Below the pieces are notes generated by a model, which made no database searches, was not told the DNA's origin, and worked only from the letters and a program-made list of their open reading frames with translations. From FEN-1219 sp963810755 (lineage in GTDB: Bacteria; Pseudomonadota; Gammaproteobacteria; Steroidobacterales; Rariloculaceae), in the NCBI GenBank assembly GCA_963810755.1, contig CAWEOP010000009.1, positions 992,001 to 1,056,000 of the forward strand: a stretch of DNA of 64,000 bases. Reading direction: 5' to 3'. Position numbers and translations under genes: made by a program. This document shows positions 53,359 to 61,685 of this stretch, one piece after another. The number at the start of each line of letters is the position of its first letter. Position 1 is the first letter of the stretch.

Positions 53359-54192
53359 GTGATCACATCGCATCGCAGCTCATGGGCGGCCGTCGCCGCG
53401 ATCGTGGTCGCGTGCGCCGTCGCGGCTCCGGCCGTCGCGCAGAGCGAGTTTACCGTTTACCCGAGCTTCGAAGGCGACGTCGCCGAAGCGCCGCTGCCCC
53501 CCGATTACCGGGTCCCGGGCGAGCTCGTCGTCGGCCATTTGATGTTCCCCGATAGTGGCTTCGGCCGCGGCGGCGACTGGCGGAGCGGCGGCACCGGGTG
53601 GACCGACGACTATCCGAAAGGCGACCGCGCGCTCATCCAGATGCTGCGTCGCTTCACGAGCACTGACGTGCGGGCTGTCGAGCAGCCCGTGAATCTCGAG
53701 GACGGCGACGACGCTTTCTATTGGCCATTCTTGATCGCCGGGCTCGCAGGCTCGATGGACCTGACCGACCAACAGGCCGCGCAGCTCCGCGAGCATTTGC
53801 TACGCGGCGGTTTTCTCTTCTGCGACAGCTTTTTCGGCGAGCGCAACTACGCCACGTTCGTGGAGAGCATGAAACGCGTGTTTCCGGATCGGCCGATTTT
53901 CACTCTTACCGACGATCACCCGATTTTTCACGTGTTCTACGACTTGCCCGAGATGACGAAGGTCGCGATCCCGAACGCTCGCGAAGTATTTTGGGGCGGT
54001 CGAATGGGCCGCGGCCCGCCGCGGTGGCAGGGCATCGAGGACGATGACGGCCGACTCATGGTGCTGATCGCCTACAACAACGACGTGCAGGATGCCTGGC
54101 AGTGGGCCGACGATCCGCGTTATCCCAACGAGCTCATCAATCTTGCACTACGGCTCGGCGTCAACGTCGCGATGTACGCTATGACTCACTGA
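53359..54192 (+). CDS. DUF4159 domain protein, second copy
   Basis: About 277 residues; start uncertain among GTG 53344, 53353 and 53359, the last chosen since the signal peptide (VITSHRSSWAAVAAIVVACAVAAPAVAQ) begins there. Body: VVGHLMFPDSGFGRGGDWRSGGTGWTDDYPKGDRALIQMLRRFTSTDVRAVEQP, LRGGFLFCDSFFGERNYATFVESMKRVFPDRPIFTL, FWGGRMGRGPPRWQGIEDDDGRLMVLIAYNNDVQDAWQWADDP, YAMTH. It is closely similar to the protein at 43103, and lies divergent from the operon's first gene, so a shared regulator region 53157-53358 is plausible. Confidence 0.83.
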   Translation: MITSHRSSWAAVAAIVVACAVAAPAVAQSEFTVYPSFEGDVAEAPLPPDYRVPGELVVGHLMFPDSGFGRGGDWRSGGTGWTDDYPKGDRALIQMLRRFTSTDVRAVEQPVNLEDGDDAFYWPFLIAGLAGSMDLTDQQAAQLREHLLRGGFLFCDSFFGERNYATFVESMKRVFPDRPIFTLTDDHPIFHVFYDLPEMTKVAIPNAREVFWGGRMGRGPPRWQGIEDDDGRLMVLIAYNNDVQDAWQWADDPRYPNELINLALRLGVNVAMYAMTH

Positions 54193-54358
54193 GACCCAAG
54201 ACTAACCCGGCGCGCCACCCACGGACCGGCGCGACGCACGCAGCGAGTAACAACTAGGTCACGTGCCCACGCTGCTGTAATCGTGAACAGCGAATGTCTT
54301 AGACTTGTTTCGTTGCTTCCATCAGCAGCGGTCAACCCTCAACGGAACGATCCTAAGC

Positions 54359-55468
54359 ATGACCGACGTCGCACCGCTGTTTCGTCCCTTTCGCATTCGC
54401 GGCCTCACGCTCAAGAATCGCATCGTGATGGCGCCCATGACGCGCGCACGTTCGCCCGGCGCGTTTCCCAACGATGACAACGTCGGCTATTACGCGCGCC
54501 GCGCGGCGGGCGACGTCGGCCTCATTCTTTCCGAGGGCACGCTCACCCGCCGCAAAGGCGCCGGGAATGACGCCAACATTCCGTTGTTCTGGGGAGAACC
54601 GCCGCTCGCAGGCTGGAAGCGTGTGATCGATGCCGTACATGCGGCCGGCGGCAAGATGGGGCCGCAGCTCTGGCATCAGGGCATGAGTCGTAAGCCCGGT
54701 ACCGGACATTTCCCTGACGCGCCGTCCGATGGACCCTCGGGCATCACCTTGCAGGGAGAGAAAGTCGCCGACGAGCCGAGCGAAGCCGAAGTGCTCGACA
54801 TGGCGCAGGCGTATGCCGACGCGGCGGGCGATGCCAAGCGTCTCGGTTTCGATTGCATCGAGCTGCACGGCGCGCACGGCTATCTGATCGACGAGTTCTT
54901 CTGGGAGCGCACCAATCGACGCACCGACCGTTTCGGCGGCTCGATCGAAAAGCGTGCCGAATTCGCCGCCGAAGCGATCCGCCGTTGTCGGCTCGCGGTG
55001 GGCGAGCTGCCGATCATCATTCGTATCTCGCAGTGGAAGTCTGCCGACTACGCGGCGAAAGTCGGGCGCACTCCGCAGGAGCTCGAGCGCTGGGTCGGGT
55101 CCTCGCCGACTGCAGGCGTCGATGCCATTCATTGCTCGCAGCGCCGCATTCTCGAGCCGGAATTTCCAGACATCGATGGGCCGAACGGACTCAACCTCGC
55201 AGGCTGGGTCAAGAAACTATCGGGGCTGCCGACGATCAGCGTCGGCTCCGTCGGGCTCAGCTCCGAATTCATCGGCGCATTTCGCGGCGAAGGCTCGAGC
55301 GTCGGCAAGCTCGATGAGATAACCGCGCGCCTCGATCGCGGCGAGTTCGACCTCGTCGCCATAGGGCGCGCGGTGTTGCAAGACCCCGAGTGGGTCTTGA
55401 AAATCAAAGCCGGCCGCCATCACGAGCTACGCGACTACGACGCGAAATCGTTGCAGACTTACTTCTGA
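54359..55468 (+). CDS. Old Yellow Enzyme family NADH:flavin oxidoreductase
   Basis: 369 residues from ATG 54359. N-terminal barrel LFRPFRIRGLTLKNRIVMAPMTRARSPGAFPNDDNVGYYARRAAGDVGLILSEG, with WHQGMSR and LHGAHGYLIDEFFWERTNRRTDRFGGSIEKRAEFAAEAIRR, typical of OYE active-site and FMN-phosphate segments, and VAIGRAVLQDPEWVLKIKAG at the end. It reduces activated alkenes using FMN and NAD(P)H in the cytosol. It is followed by a short repeated gene fragment. Confidence 0.9.
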   Translation: MTDVAPLFRPFRIRGLTLKNRIVMAPMTRARSPGAFPNDDNVGYYARRAAGDVGLILSEGTLTRRKGAGNDANIPLFWGEPPLAGWKRVIDAVHAAGGKMGPQLWHQGMSRKPGTGHFPDAPSDGPSGITLQGEKVADEPSEAEVLDMAQAYADAAGDAKRLGFDCIELHGAHGYLIDEFFWERTNRRTDRFGGSIEKRAEFAAEAIRRCRLAVGELPIIIRISQWKSADYAAKVGRTPQELERWVGSSPTAGVDAIHCSQRRILEPEFPDIDGPNGLNLAGWVKKLSGLPTISVGSVGLSSEFIGAFRGEGSSVGKLDEITARLDRGEFDLVAIGRAVLQDPEWVLKIKAGRHHELRDYDAKSLQTYF

Positions 55469-55483
55469 AATCGGCGCCGCTGT

Positions 55484-55537
55484 AAGACGGATGTGGCGCT
55501 GGATGCGGAAGTGAAGGCCGACCCCAAGATCGGTACC
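55484..55537 (+). repeat. 54-bp duplicated fragment of the GlcG/HbpS gene
   Basis: A copy of bases 57880-57933 (codons 115-132 of the GlcG/HbpS-like gene), identical at 53 of 54 positions (T at 55494 in place of C). It starts 15 nt after the Old Yellow Enzyme stop and ends where the antisense 80-residue gene ends. The remainder of the source gene is absent here. Confidence 0.85.
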
Positions 55538-55780
55538 TCAGACTCCGGGGGTGTACTTGGCATATGCCACCAGCGCTGTCTCCGGTAGCTCATCACCATA
55601 GAAGCGTTTGGCCGTTGCATAACGTCTTTGCTCGCGCGTCAGCCCCGCAGGTAGGGAAGACTCAACGATGGCGCGCGCCGTTTCGTACAACGACGCCGCG
55701 ATTCGCATTCGCTCCTCGGAGCTCATCGCCGCGTAGCGCTGCCTGACCAACTGCGCAACAGTGTCGGACGTATCGTTCAT
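55538..55780 (-). CDS. Small protein coupled to nucleotidyltransferase (possible antitoxin)
   Basis: 80 residues from ATG 55780, whose start overlaps the nucleotidyltransferase stop (ATGA). Body: LVRQRYAAMSSEERMRIAASLYETARAIVESSLPAGLTREQRRYATAKRFYGDELPETALVAYAKY, a helical protein often seen beside such nucleotidyltransferases. It may be its antitoxin or adaptor. No binding domain can be named. Confidence 0.65.
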   Translation of the reverse strand: MNDTSDTVAQLVRQRYAAMSSEERMRIAASLYETARAIVESSLPAGLTREQRRYATAKRFYGDELPETALVAYAKYTPGV

Positions 55781-56316
55781 CGCATCGATTCCTCGAGTAA
55801 CGATTCTACGCCAAGGACCGGTGCCCACGTGCGCAGGTAGTCGTCATCCACGGGGCCGCTCAGTAGCTGGCCCACATCTCGGAGTTGGAGCTCGGATCTG
55901 GCATCACGCGCCCAGACGAGCTTCGAGAGGATTAAGTCTTCGCGGCTAACGATCCACGTCTTGATAGCGCCCATTTCGATATGCCGCCGCCGAGAGAATT
56001 CGAGAATTCGGTACTCGGACGACTTGCGGACGATCAGGTCCACCTTGATCCCGCTGCCGTAGTGCATGAGGTTGAACAGCCTCTCCGACGTGATCGCTGC
56101 CATCGCAGCATCGGCATCAATGTAGAAGTCCGCGGAAAACGCGGCCACTACCTGCGGCACCTCCTGCGGCTGCAACGCCACGACGATATCGAGGTCCCGC
56201 GTCATCCGCGGCGCAGCGTAGTGCGCCAGCGCGAACGAGCCCGTAAGCATGAACGGAATACCGCGCGCGGTGAGTCTGTCACCCACGATGGCGAGAACAT
56301 CGAGTTCCGTCGTCAT
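55777..56316 (-). CDS. Nucleotidyltransferase (AbiEii/DUF6036-like)
   Basis: 179 residues from ATG 56316. N-terminal nucleotidyltransferase motif: IPFMLTGSFALAHYAAPRMTRDLDIVVAL (GS...R.TxDxD, with Gly-Ser and the Asp pair), then SGIKVDLIVRK carrying the third Asp, and a C-terminal helix SREDLILSKLVWARDARSELQLRDVGQLL. Such proteins are toxins of type IV-like systems or phage-defence components. Forms a two-gene unit with 55538. Confidence 0.8.
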   Translation of the reverse strand: MTTELDVLAIVGDRLTARGIPFMLTGSFALAHYAAPRMTRDLDIVVALQPQEVPQVVAAFSADFYIDADAAMAAITSERLFNLMHYGSGIKVDLIVRKSSEYRILEFSRRRHIEMGAIKTWIVSREDLILSKLVWARDARSELQLRDVGQLLSGPVDDDYLRTWAPVLGVESLLEESMR

Positions 56317-56409
56317 GTTGGGGATAGGAATCCAAAAACCGCGCGCGACGTCACAGCGGTCGCGCTCTCGAAATAGAAGCGCCGGTAGTAATCGCTGTCG
56401 AAGCGGAGG

Positions 56410-57306
56410 TTAATCGGATAGCTCACCAGTCTTTAGCCAATGCGCGCAGTCGGGCGTGAGATTCTTGGCAGCAACCTCATCGCACTTGGCGATCTCCTCG
56501 GCCGTGAGAACCTCCTTCCAGCGCCCGTTCGTGCCCTTGTTGATGATCGTCTTGCCGCCCTCGCGAAAGTTTCGTTGGAGCAATTCGATTTTGGAGGCTG
56601 CCTCTCGCATGTAACCGAAGCTGCAATGCTCCAAGATCGCGGACCAACGTGCACCATCGATCCGGATATCGAGATACGTTGCGATCCGCTTGATCTCTCC
56701 GCCAAGGTTTGCTCTCAGGTTATTGAAATGCACGAGGAGGACGTTGGGTAGCTCGCGCGCGTTCCAGCAGCTTCGTGCGTAGTGCCAAAGCGATCCCGCC
56801 CAGATGCCCATTCCATCGTCGTGCTCCAACCAATGGCGATAGTAGGCGCGGATATCGGGGTGCCACCCCGGCGCGTCGCCGAACAATTCCAGCATCGCGG
56901 GTGCGTAGTTTGCCCGATGGTTATGGGCACTCCACACGATGTCGCGCGCGTCTCTGCCCAGGCAGATGTATTTTACTTTCGGGTTGAAGGGCAGCGCATC
57001 GAGCGGCAGATGGGATCCAAAGAAGCGTCGCTCCGTTTGCGCCTCGGCGTGCTCCAGCACCCCCGGCGGGGTCCAGGTCATTTCGAGATAGGGTCCCATG
57101 ACCATGCCGACGCGGTCTTCGGCGCCGCCATAGATCAATTGCGCAACGATTTGCTTTAGCCAATTCGTGCCACTCTTGGCGAAGGTGTCGATTAGGATAT
57201 CGCCGTCGCGAAATTTCACGTCCTTCCAACGCGTCGAATCCACCAAACCTTCTTTGATCACGCATGTCTTCTTAGGCCAGGCAGCGTCGTCGATGCCGTC
57301 AGTCAT
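56410..57306 (-). CDS. Sulfotransferase (PAPS-dependent)
   Basis: 298 residues. 5'-phosphosulfate loop FAKSGTNWLKQI (Lys44, Ser45, Gly46), FGSHLP with catalytic-type His99 and the 3'-phosphate motif GRDARDIVWSAHNH (Arg118, Ser126), then the C-terminal INKGTNGRWKEVLTAEE segment (RKGxxGDWK in cytosolic sulfotransferases). It moves sulfate from PAPS to a small hydroxyl or amine substrate. Signals of horizontal transfer are not decisive, but it lies among genes with shuffled neighbours. Confidence 0.88.
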   Translation of the reverse strand: MTDGIDDAAWPKKTCVIKEGLVDSTRWKDVKFRDGDILIDTFAKSGTNWLKQIVAQLIYGGAEDRVGMVMGPYLEMTWTPPGVLEHAEAQTERRFFGSHLPLDALPFNPKVKYICLGRDARDIVWSAHNHRANYAPAMLELFGDAPGWHPDIRAYYRHWLEHDDGMGIWAGSLWHYARSCWNARELPNVLLVHFNNLRANLGGEIKRIATYLDIRIDGARWSAILEHCSFGYMREAASKIELLQRNFREGGKTIINKGTNGRWKEVLTAEEIAKCDEVAAKNLTPDCAHWLKTGELSD

Positions 57307-57537
57307 CTGATTCCCCGCTGGAAGGTGAGGCAGAGCGCGATCGTATCGGACAAATCCCGCGCGACGAAATAATCAAGGCGCCGCACGTCCTACTCGGCAG
57401 TGAAGAGCCGCCGTGCGCTCTCGGGGTCGCACGCCGCGTCATCCGACGGCTTCAAATCGGGGCTTTGGGACGGCCGGCGCTTTCGGGTTACGCTTCGAGC
57501 ATCGGTTTTTCGCACACCCACACGAGGACACCTTCTC

Positions 57538-58071
57538 ATGCACACACTCACCGGTTTCTCGCTCGCACTCTGTGCCAGCCTCGCTGCTGCCTCCGCCATG
57601 GCTCAGGCACCCGCCGCGGCCCCGGGTGCACCGCCGCCCGCTCCGCCCCGCGCTCGCGGCCCGGCGCTCGCGCTCGCCGTCGAGGCCGCGCAGACCGCGA
57701 TCGCCGTCTGCCTCGCGAACGGCTACAAGACTACGGCCACCGTGGTCGATTCCGCCGGCGTGCCGGTCGCGATACTGTCCGGCGACGGTGCTGCCGAGCG
57801 GACGCAAATGATCGGTCTCACCAAGACTACGGCCACCATCAAGTACAAGGTGCCGAGCGGTGAGATCGCGGATCGCGTCAAGACGGATGCGGCGCTGGAT
57901 GCGGAAGTGAAGGCCGACCCCAAGATCGGTACCGCCCGTCGCGGCGCGCTACCCATCAAGGTAGGCGGCGAGATCATCGGTGCAATGTCCGTATCGGGCG
58001 CACCCGGCGGCGACAAGGACGAGGTCTGCACGCAGGCCGGCCTCGACAAGATCGCATCCCGTCTGAAGTGA
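57538..58071 (+). CDS. GlcG/HbpS family exported heme-binding-like protein
   Basis: 177 residues from ATG 57538; signal peptide to SAMAQ, then an Ala/Pro linker. Family core: LALAVEAAQTAIAVCLANGYKTTATVVDSAGVPVAILSGDGA, GLTKTTATIKYKVPSGE, PKIGTARRGALPIKVGGEIIGAMSVSGAPGGDKDEVCTQAGL. This is the GlcG/HbpS fold seen in heme-binding and corrinoid-adenosyltransferase-like proteins. 31 nt precede the NHL propeller, so likely an operon. Confidence 0.85.
   Translation: MHTLTGFSLALCASLAAASAMAQAPAAAPGAPPPAPPRARGPALALAVEAAQTAIAVCLANGYKTTATVVDSAGVPVAILSGDGAAERTQMIGLTKTTATIKYKVPSGEIADRVKTDAALDAEVKADPKIGTARRGALPIKVGGEIIGAMSVSGAPGGDKDEVCTQAGLDKIASRLK
57880..57933 (+). repeat. Source copy of the 54-bp fragment at 55484
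   Basis: Bases 57880-57933 inside the GlcG/HbpS-like gene; encodes KTDAALDAEVKADPKIGT. Direct repeat of 55484-55537 with one mismatch, about 2.3 kb apart in the same orientation. Confidence 0.85.
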
Positions 58072-58102
58072 GCTTTTGATGAAACGAGCGCAGGAGAAGA
58101 AC

Positions 58103-59119
58103 ATGAAGAGATTGGCCGTCACGCTTGGTCTTCTGGTACTGGCCGTGAGCTCGCCGCGGGTCTTCGCTCAGGCCGCCGCCGCTGCGCCGCCGGCGGGCCC
58201 TCAGGTCCAGGTCACGGAGAAGATTCTGCCGCTACGCATCCCCGGCGAGACGCTCGGTGAAACCGAAGGCGTGTCGCTGAACTCGGCGGGCCACCTGTTC
58301 GTCTTCTCGCGCACGGGCTGGAGCGGTAGCTCCCGCGGCGGGAATGCAGCGCGGGTGTTCGAATTCGACAAGAACCTCAAGTACGTCAAGGAGTGGATCC
58401 CGAACGCGTACGGACTGTCGTTCGCGCACGGCTTGCGGGTCGACCCGCAGGACAACGTCTGGGTGGTGGACGAAGGCTCGAACATGATCATCAAGGTCGA
58501 TCCCACCGGCCTCGTCGCGATGGTTCTCGGCCGCAAGCCCGAATCGATCGATTGGTGGGAGGAGCACGTCGAGCGCGGCGTAACCGAGCCCAAAGGCGAG
58601 CGTCCGAAGGCGCAGCGGGGCACGTACAACCGCCCGACCGACGTCGCGTGGGGCCCGGACGGCAGCATCTTCATCGCCGACGGCTACAACAACTCGCGCG
58701 TCGTGAAGCTCGCCCCGGACGGTACCTGGCTGAAGGAGTACGGCACCTTCGGCAGCGGCGACGGGCAATTCAACACCGTGCACTCCATCGCGGCCGGCTA
58801 CGGCCACGTCTACGTCGCAGATCGCGCCAACCGCCGCATCCAGGTGTTCGACTACGACCTGAACTTCGAGCGTTACATCACCGGAATCGGCATGCCGTGG
58901 AGCGTGCAGGTCACGCCGAAGTACATCTACAGCGGCGACGGCGACGGGAAGATCTATCGCCTCGACCACGACGGGAAGCTGATCGACTGGGCGCAAACCG
59001 GCATGGGCCAGGGTCAGACGGGTTGCATCGTGCACACGCTCCAAGCCGTGAGCGACACGGAGCTTTACAGGGGCTCTTGCACGCTCTGGAACGTCGCGCG
59101 GATTACCTTCCCGAACTGA
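58103..59119 (+). CDS. Exported NHL-repeat propeller (peptidyl-amidating lyase-like)
   Basis: 338 residues from ATG 58103 with AGGAG 6 nt upstream. Signal peptide to RVFAQ. Blades: ETEGVSLNSAGHLFVFSRTG, AHGLRVDPQDNVWVVDEGSNMIIKVDPTGLVAMVLGRKPE, NRPTDVAWGPDGSIFIADGYNNSRVVKLAPDGTWLKEYGTFGSGDGQFNTVHSIAAG, GHVYVADRANRRIQVFDYDLNF. This resembles the peptidyl-alpha-hydroxyglycine alpha-amidating lyase-like propellers. Probably works with the GlcG/HbpS-like protein upstream. Confidence 0.85.
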   Translation: MKRLAVTLGLLVLAVSSPRVFAQAAAAAPPAGPQVQVTEKILPLRIPGETLGETEGVSLNSAGHLFVFSRTGWSGSSRGGNAARVFEFDKNLKYVKEWIPNAYGLSFAHGLRVDPQDNVWVVDEGSNMIIKVDPTGLVAMVLGRKPESIDWWEEHVERGVTEPKGERPKAQRGTYNRPTDVAWGPDGSIFIADGYNNSRVVKLAPDGTWLKEYGTFGSGDGQFNTVHSIAAGYGHVYVADRANRRIQVFDYDLNFERYITGIGMPWSVQVTPKYIYSGDGDGKIYRLDHDGKLIDWAQTGMGQGQTGCIVHTLQAVSDTELYRGSCTLWNVARITFPN

Positions 59120-59148
59120 ATGGCGTCCGGCCCCGGCGATCTCGGCAG

Positions 59149-59198
59149 CAGCCGAGCTCCGGCGCAACGTACTCGAGGCTGCCCGCGAGCGCGCGAGC
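59149..59198 (-). repeat. Fragment of a monooxygenase C-terminus, repeat of 63736-63785
   Basis: 50 bp identical at 45 of 50 positions to 63736-63785, including an exact 25-bp block at 59149-59173. On the minus strand it reads ARALAGSLEYVAPELG against AHALESILKYVAPELG of the LLM-type monooxygenase. The rest of that gene is absent here, so this is a relic or recombination trace. Confidence 0.78.
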
Positions 59199-59236
59199 AA
59201 TCGTGACCGGGGAGCGATTGCATCCGCGCGCCCCGG

Positions 59237-60118
59237 CTACGCGTCGGCGCCGAGAGAGCGCATCAAATCGTTGATCGCGGGTTGTTCGTCGTGCAACAAC
59301 TTGACGCTGGAATCCGGCTCGAGATATCCGAGCGGCAGCTTGTTGAACGCTGGTACCGCGTCGATGCGCGGCGGGTTGTGGGCGGTGTTGCCCGACGCGA
59401 TGTCGGCGTGCAGGCGCGCCACCAGCACCAGGTCGGCGAGGTCTGCAGAAGGGTGCGGATTCCGTAACCAGTCTCTCCGGCTGCGCGCAGCTTCGACCGT
59501 GTCCGCATCGAAACCCCACCGCGTGAGCAGGATCGTACCGACTGGAGGCGCAAATTTGTCAATCGCGCTCAAGACGTGGGCTTCGTTCGTCAGCTGCTCA
59601 TGGTATTTGTTCAGCACGTGCAGAATCGGCAGCACGCCGACATCCTGCAAGAGCCCGGCAAGCGTGGCGCTCTCGGGTCGGAAACTGGAACAATGTTTGG
59701 CGAGCACACCGCACAGTGCGGCGAGCCGCGTGCTCGACTGCCACGTCCGCTGCATCAGCGCTGTGAGCAATTGGGAGCGCGTCACAAACGTCGAGCGCAC
59801 CGCGTGAGCCATCACGAGGTGTCGCGTGGTGTTGATACCGAGTCGCGCAATGGCCTGTTCGACTTGGCGCGCTGGCGCTACCCCGGCGTAGAGCGGACTG
59901 TTGGCAACTTGGAGAAGATAGGTCGTAGTGCCGAGGTCGCTTTTGATGATCGTCGCAATCGTGCGCATGCTCCAGTTGGGGCTGGCCATGGCATCGTGGA
60001 TACGGGCTGCCACGGCCGGCATGCTCGGCAAGCTGGTGTGATTGCTGAGCAGCTTGCCGCAAGCGTCTGCGATGAGTGTCGCAATCGGAACGGACTTGAC
60101 AGCGGGCGCTGGGCTCAC
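59237..60118 (-). CDS. HDOD domain protein, second copy
   Basis: 293 residues from GTG 60118. HDOD core: LPSMPAVAARIHDAMASPNWSMRTIATIIKSDLGTTTYLLQVANSPLYAG, ARLGINTTRHLVMAHAVRSTF, ATLAGLLQDVGVLPILHVLNKYHEQL. The pair usually HD is QD (LLQDVG), so no metal catalysis. A single-domain signalling adaptor in the cytosol; distant paralogue of 20448. Confidence 0.82.
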   Translation of the reverse strand: MSPAPAVKSVPIATLIADACGKLLSNHTSLPSMPAVAARIHDAMASPNWSMRTIATIIKSDLGTTTYLLQVANSPLYAGVAPARQVEQAIARLGINTTRHLVMAHAVRSTFVTRSQLLTALMQRTWQSSTRLAALCGVLAKHCSSFRPESATLAGLLQDVGVLPILHVLNKYHEQLTNEAHVLSAIDKFAPPVGTILLTRWGFDADTVEAARSRRDWLRNPHPSADLADLVLVARLHADIASGNTAHNPPRIDAVPAFNKLPLGYLEPDSSVKLLHDEQPAINDLMRSLGADA

Positions 60119-60241
60119 GACTAACTATCTCAATGTGGTCACGAGATACACGCGTTATCGGCCACACCGGGAAAAGGTTGAGGCCGTGCGCCGCTCAAGG
60201 CTCGCGAGAGGCAGTGTCGCGGTGCCGCGCGCTACCGCTAG

Positions 60242-60685
60242 CTACGGAACGGTCGGCGGCGGCACGAGGCCGAGCTGGCGCATCATTCCGATATCGTCGC
60301 GCCCTCCCCAGTGTTCCTTGATCAGGCCGTTCTCCACTCTGAAGAGGTGCAGATGGAGAACCGAGAAGGACCGGTTTGTCGGGGGCACACCGATTAGCAT
60401 GCCGCCGTCGACCGGCAGGCGCCCGACGCCGCGATGCGTGCCGGCGTAGGTGGCGCGGACCGCGACCCAATCACCATCGACGATCCAGTTGTGAATCGTC
60501 AGCTGAACGTCCGGGAAGCGCGTGTAGATGTCTTCCGTCACGGCACGAATGCCGTCGCGGCTGACGGGCCTGCCGAAGTTCTGCCCGTCGGGCGCATAAG
60601 TCGCAACCACGCCATCGATGTCATGGCGGTTGAACCGTGCGACGAACTCCTCGATCGCGCGGCGGCTATTTTCATTGGCGGTCAT
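60242..60685 (-). CDS. NTF2/SnoaL-like polyketide-cyclase family protein
   Basis: 147 residues. N-terminal helix NENSRRAIEEFVARFNRHDIDGVVATYAPDGQNFGRPVSRDGIRAVTEDIYTRFPDVQLTIHNWIVDGDWVAVRATYAGTHRG, an ester-cyclase pattern, and C-terminal RVENGLIKEHWGGRDDIGMMRQLG. Cytosolic; reaction unknown. 22 nt before it lies the stop-to-start gap with the AraC gene, so the two may be coupled on the same strand. Confidence 0.8.
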   Translation of the reverse strand: MTANENSRRAIEEFVARFNRHDIDGVVATYAPDGQNFGRPVSRDGIRAVTEDIYTRFPDVQLTIHNWIVDGDWVAVRATYAGTHRGVGRLPVDGGMLIGVPPTNRSFSVLHLHLFRVENGLIKEHWGGRDDIGMMRQLGLVPPPTVP

Positions 60686-60707
60686 CGAGCCCCTTTCCGC
60701 GCAACAA

Positions 60708-61391
60708 CTACTCGCAGCCTACGTCCCGCCACTTCCTCGCGTCTTGAACGGATGCGACATCGCCGGTTCTCGGCAGCAGAGCGCGCGGTGCGCAGCCGGT
60801 GAGCGCCTGAGTCTCGCGCGTGAAGTGCGCCTGGTCGGCGTAACCGCTTTCAGCCGCGGCGACTACGAGCGGAGTACCCGCTCGTGCGGCAAATAGCGCT
60901 TTGCGGAAGCGCACGATTCGCGTGAGCTGCTTCGGCGTTACACCCGCACGGTCGCGGAACACGCGCTCGAGTTGCCGTTCGGTCAGCGCAACCCGGGCAG
61001 CGGCGGCGCTGACAGGCACACCTTCGGCGAGCGCGCGGGCCGCGGCGACGAACCGCGCGTCGACCGGTCGTTCAGCCGGCGGCGGAATGCTCGCGGTGGG
61101 CTCGGTGTTCTCGAGGTATCGCTCGACGTCGAACGCAAGCCGGCGGTCGATTTCGTCGAGTGGCACCACGAGATCCGTGAGCTCGGCGACCGGCAACCGC
61201 AACCAATCCCGAACGCTCGCGATACCGATGCGCAACAGCAGAACCTCGCGGTCGACGTGCAGCGCGTTGCGAGCTCGTGTCATAGCGCCGGTGAAGAAAG
61301 CTCGGCCGTCCACGATGGAAACGTCGCAGCAGACGTCTGGCAGGATGAGGCGGCCCGCCGGAAACGTAAACCGGCCAACGCTTTGGAGCAT
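60708..61391 (-). CDS. AraC-family transcriptional regulator
   Basis: 227 residues. N-terminal ligand-binding-like region (residues 1-105), then two helix-turn-helix motifs: GVPVSAAAARVALTERQLERVFRDRAGVTPKQLTRIVRFRKALFAARAGTPLVVAAAESGYADQAHFTRETQALTGCAPRALL. The recognition helices and GYADQAHFTR are classic AraC. Likely controls itself and the downstream NTF2-like gene. Confidence 0.88.
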   Translation of the reverse strand: MLQSVGRFTFPAGRLILPDVCCDVSIVDGRAFFTGAMTRARNALHVDREVLLLRIGIASVRDWLRLPVAELTDLVVPLDEIDRRLAFDVERYLENTEPTASIPPPAERPVDARFVAAARALAEGVPVSAAAARVALTERQLERVFRDRAGVTPKQLTRIVRFRKALFAARAGTPLVVAAAESGYADQAHFTRETQALTGCAPRALLPRTGDVASVQDARKWRDVGCE

Positions 61392-61685
61392 GAGTCGATT
61401 CTAGCGGAGATCTGATGCGCTAACGCCTCACGCTGCCGAGGGACGCTGCTCTCAGTGTCGGCTACTCGAAGCTCGCGATCAGCCGGCGGCTTTGACACAA
61501 TCGGCGTTACGCGCCGTTGCCACCGGCAGGAAAAGTCGTTCAACTGCCTATCCGCTGTGCGGGGTCCCGAGGAAGAGCGATCGACGAATGCGGGGAAAAA
61601 CTGTCCGTGAAGGCGGCCGACGCGGCGGGACCAGCGCCCCGATCCGCGGAGCCCTCGACTCGGCATCGTCGAGCAGGAGGGACCG

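Noticed and set aside
61392..61685. Small gene in the 294-nt gap before the lipoprotein
   Set aside because: Short frames here have no ribosome-binding site or protein-like composition; only a TTGACA hexamer at 61493 without a matching -10.
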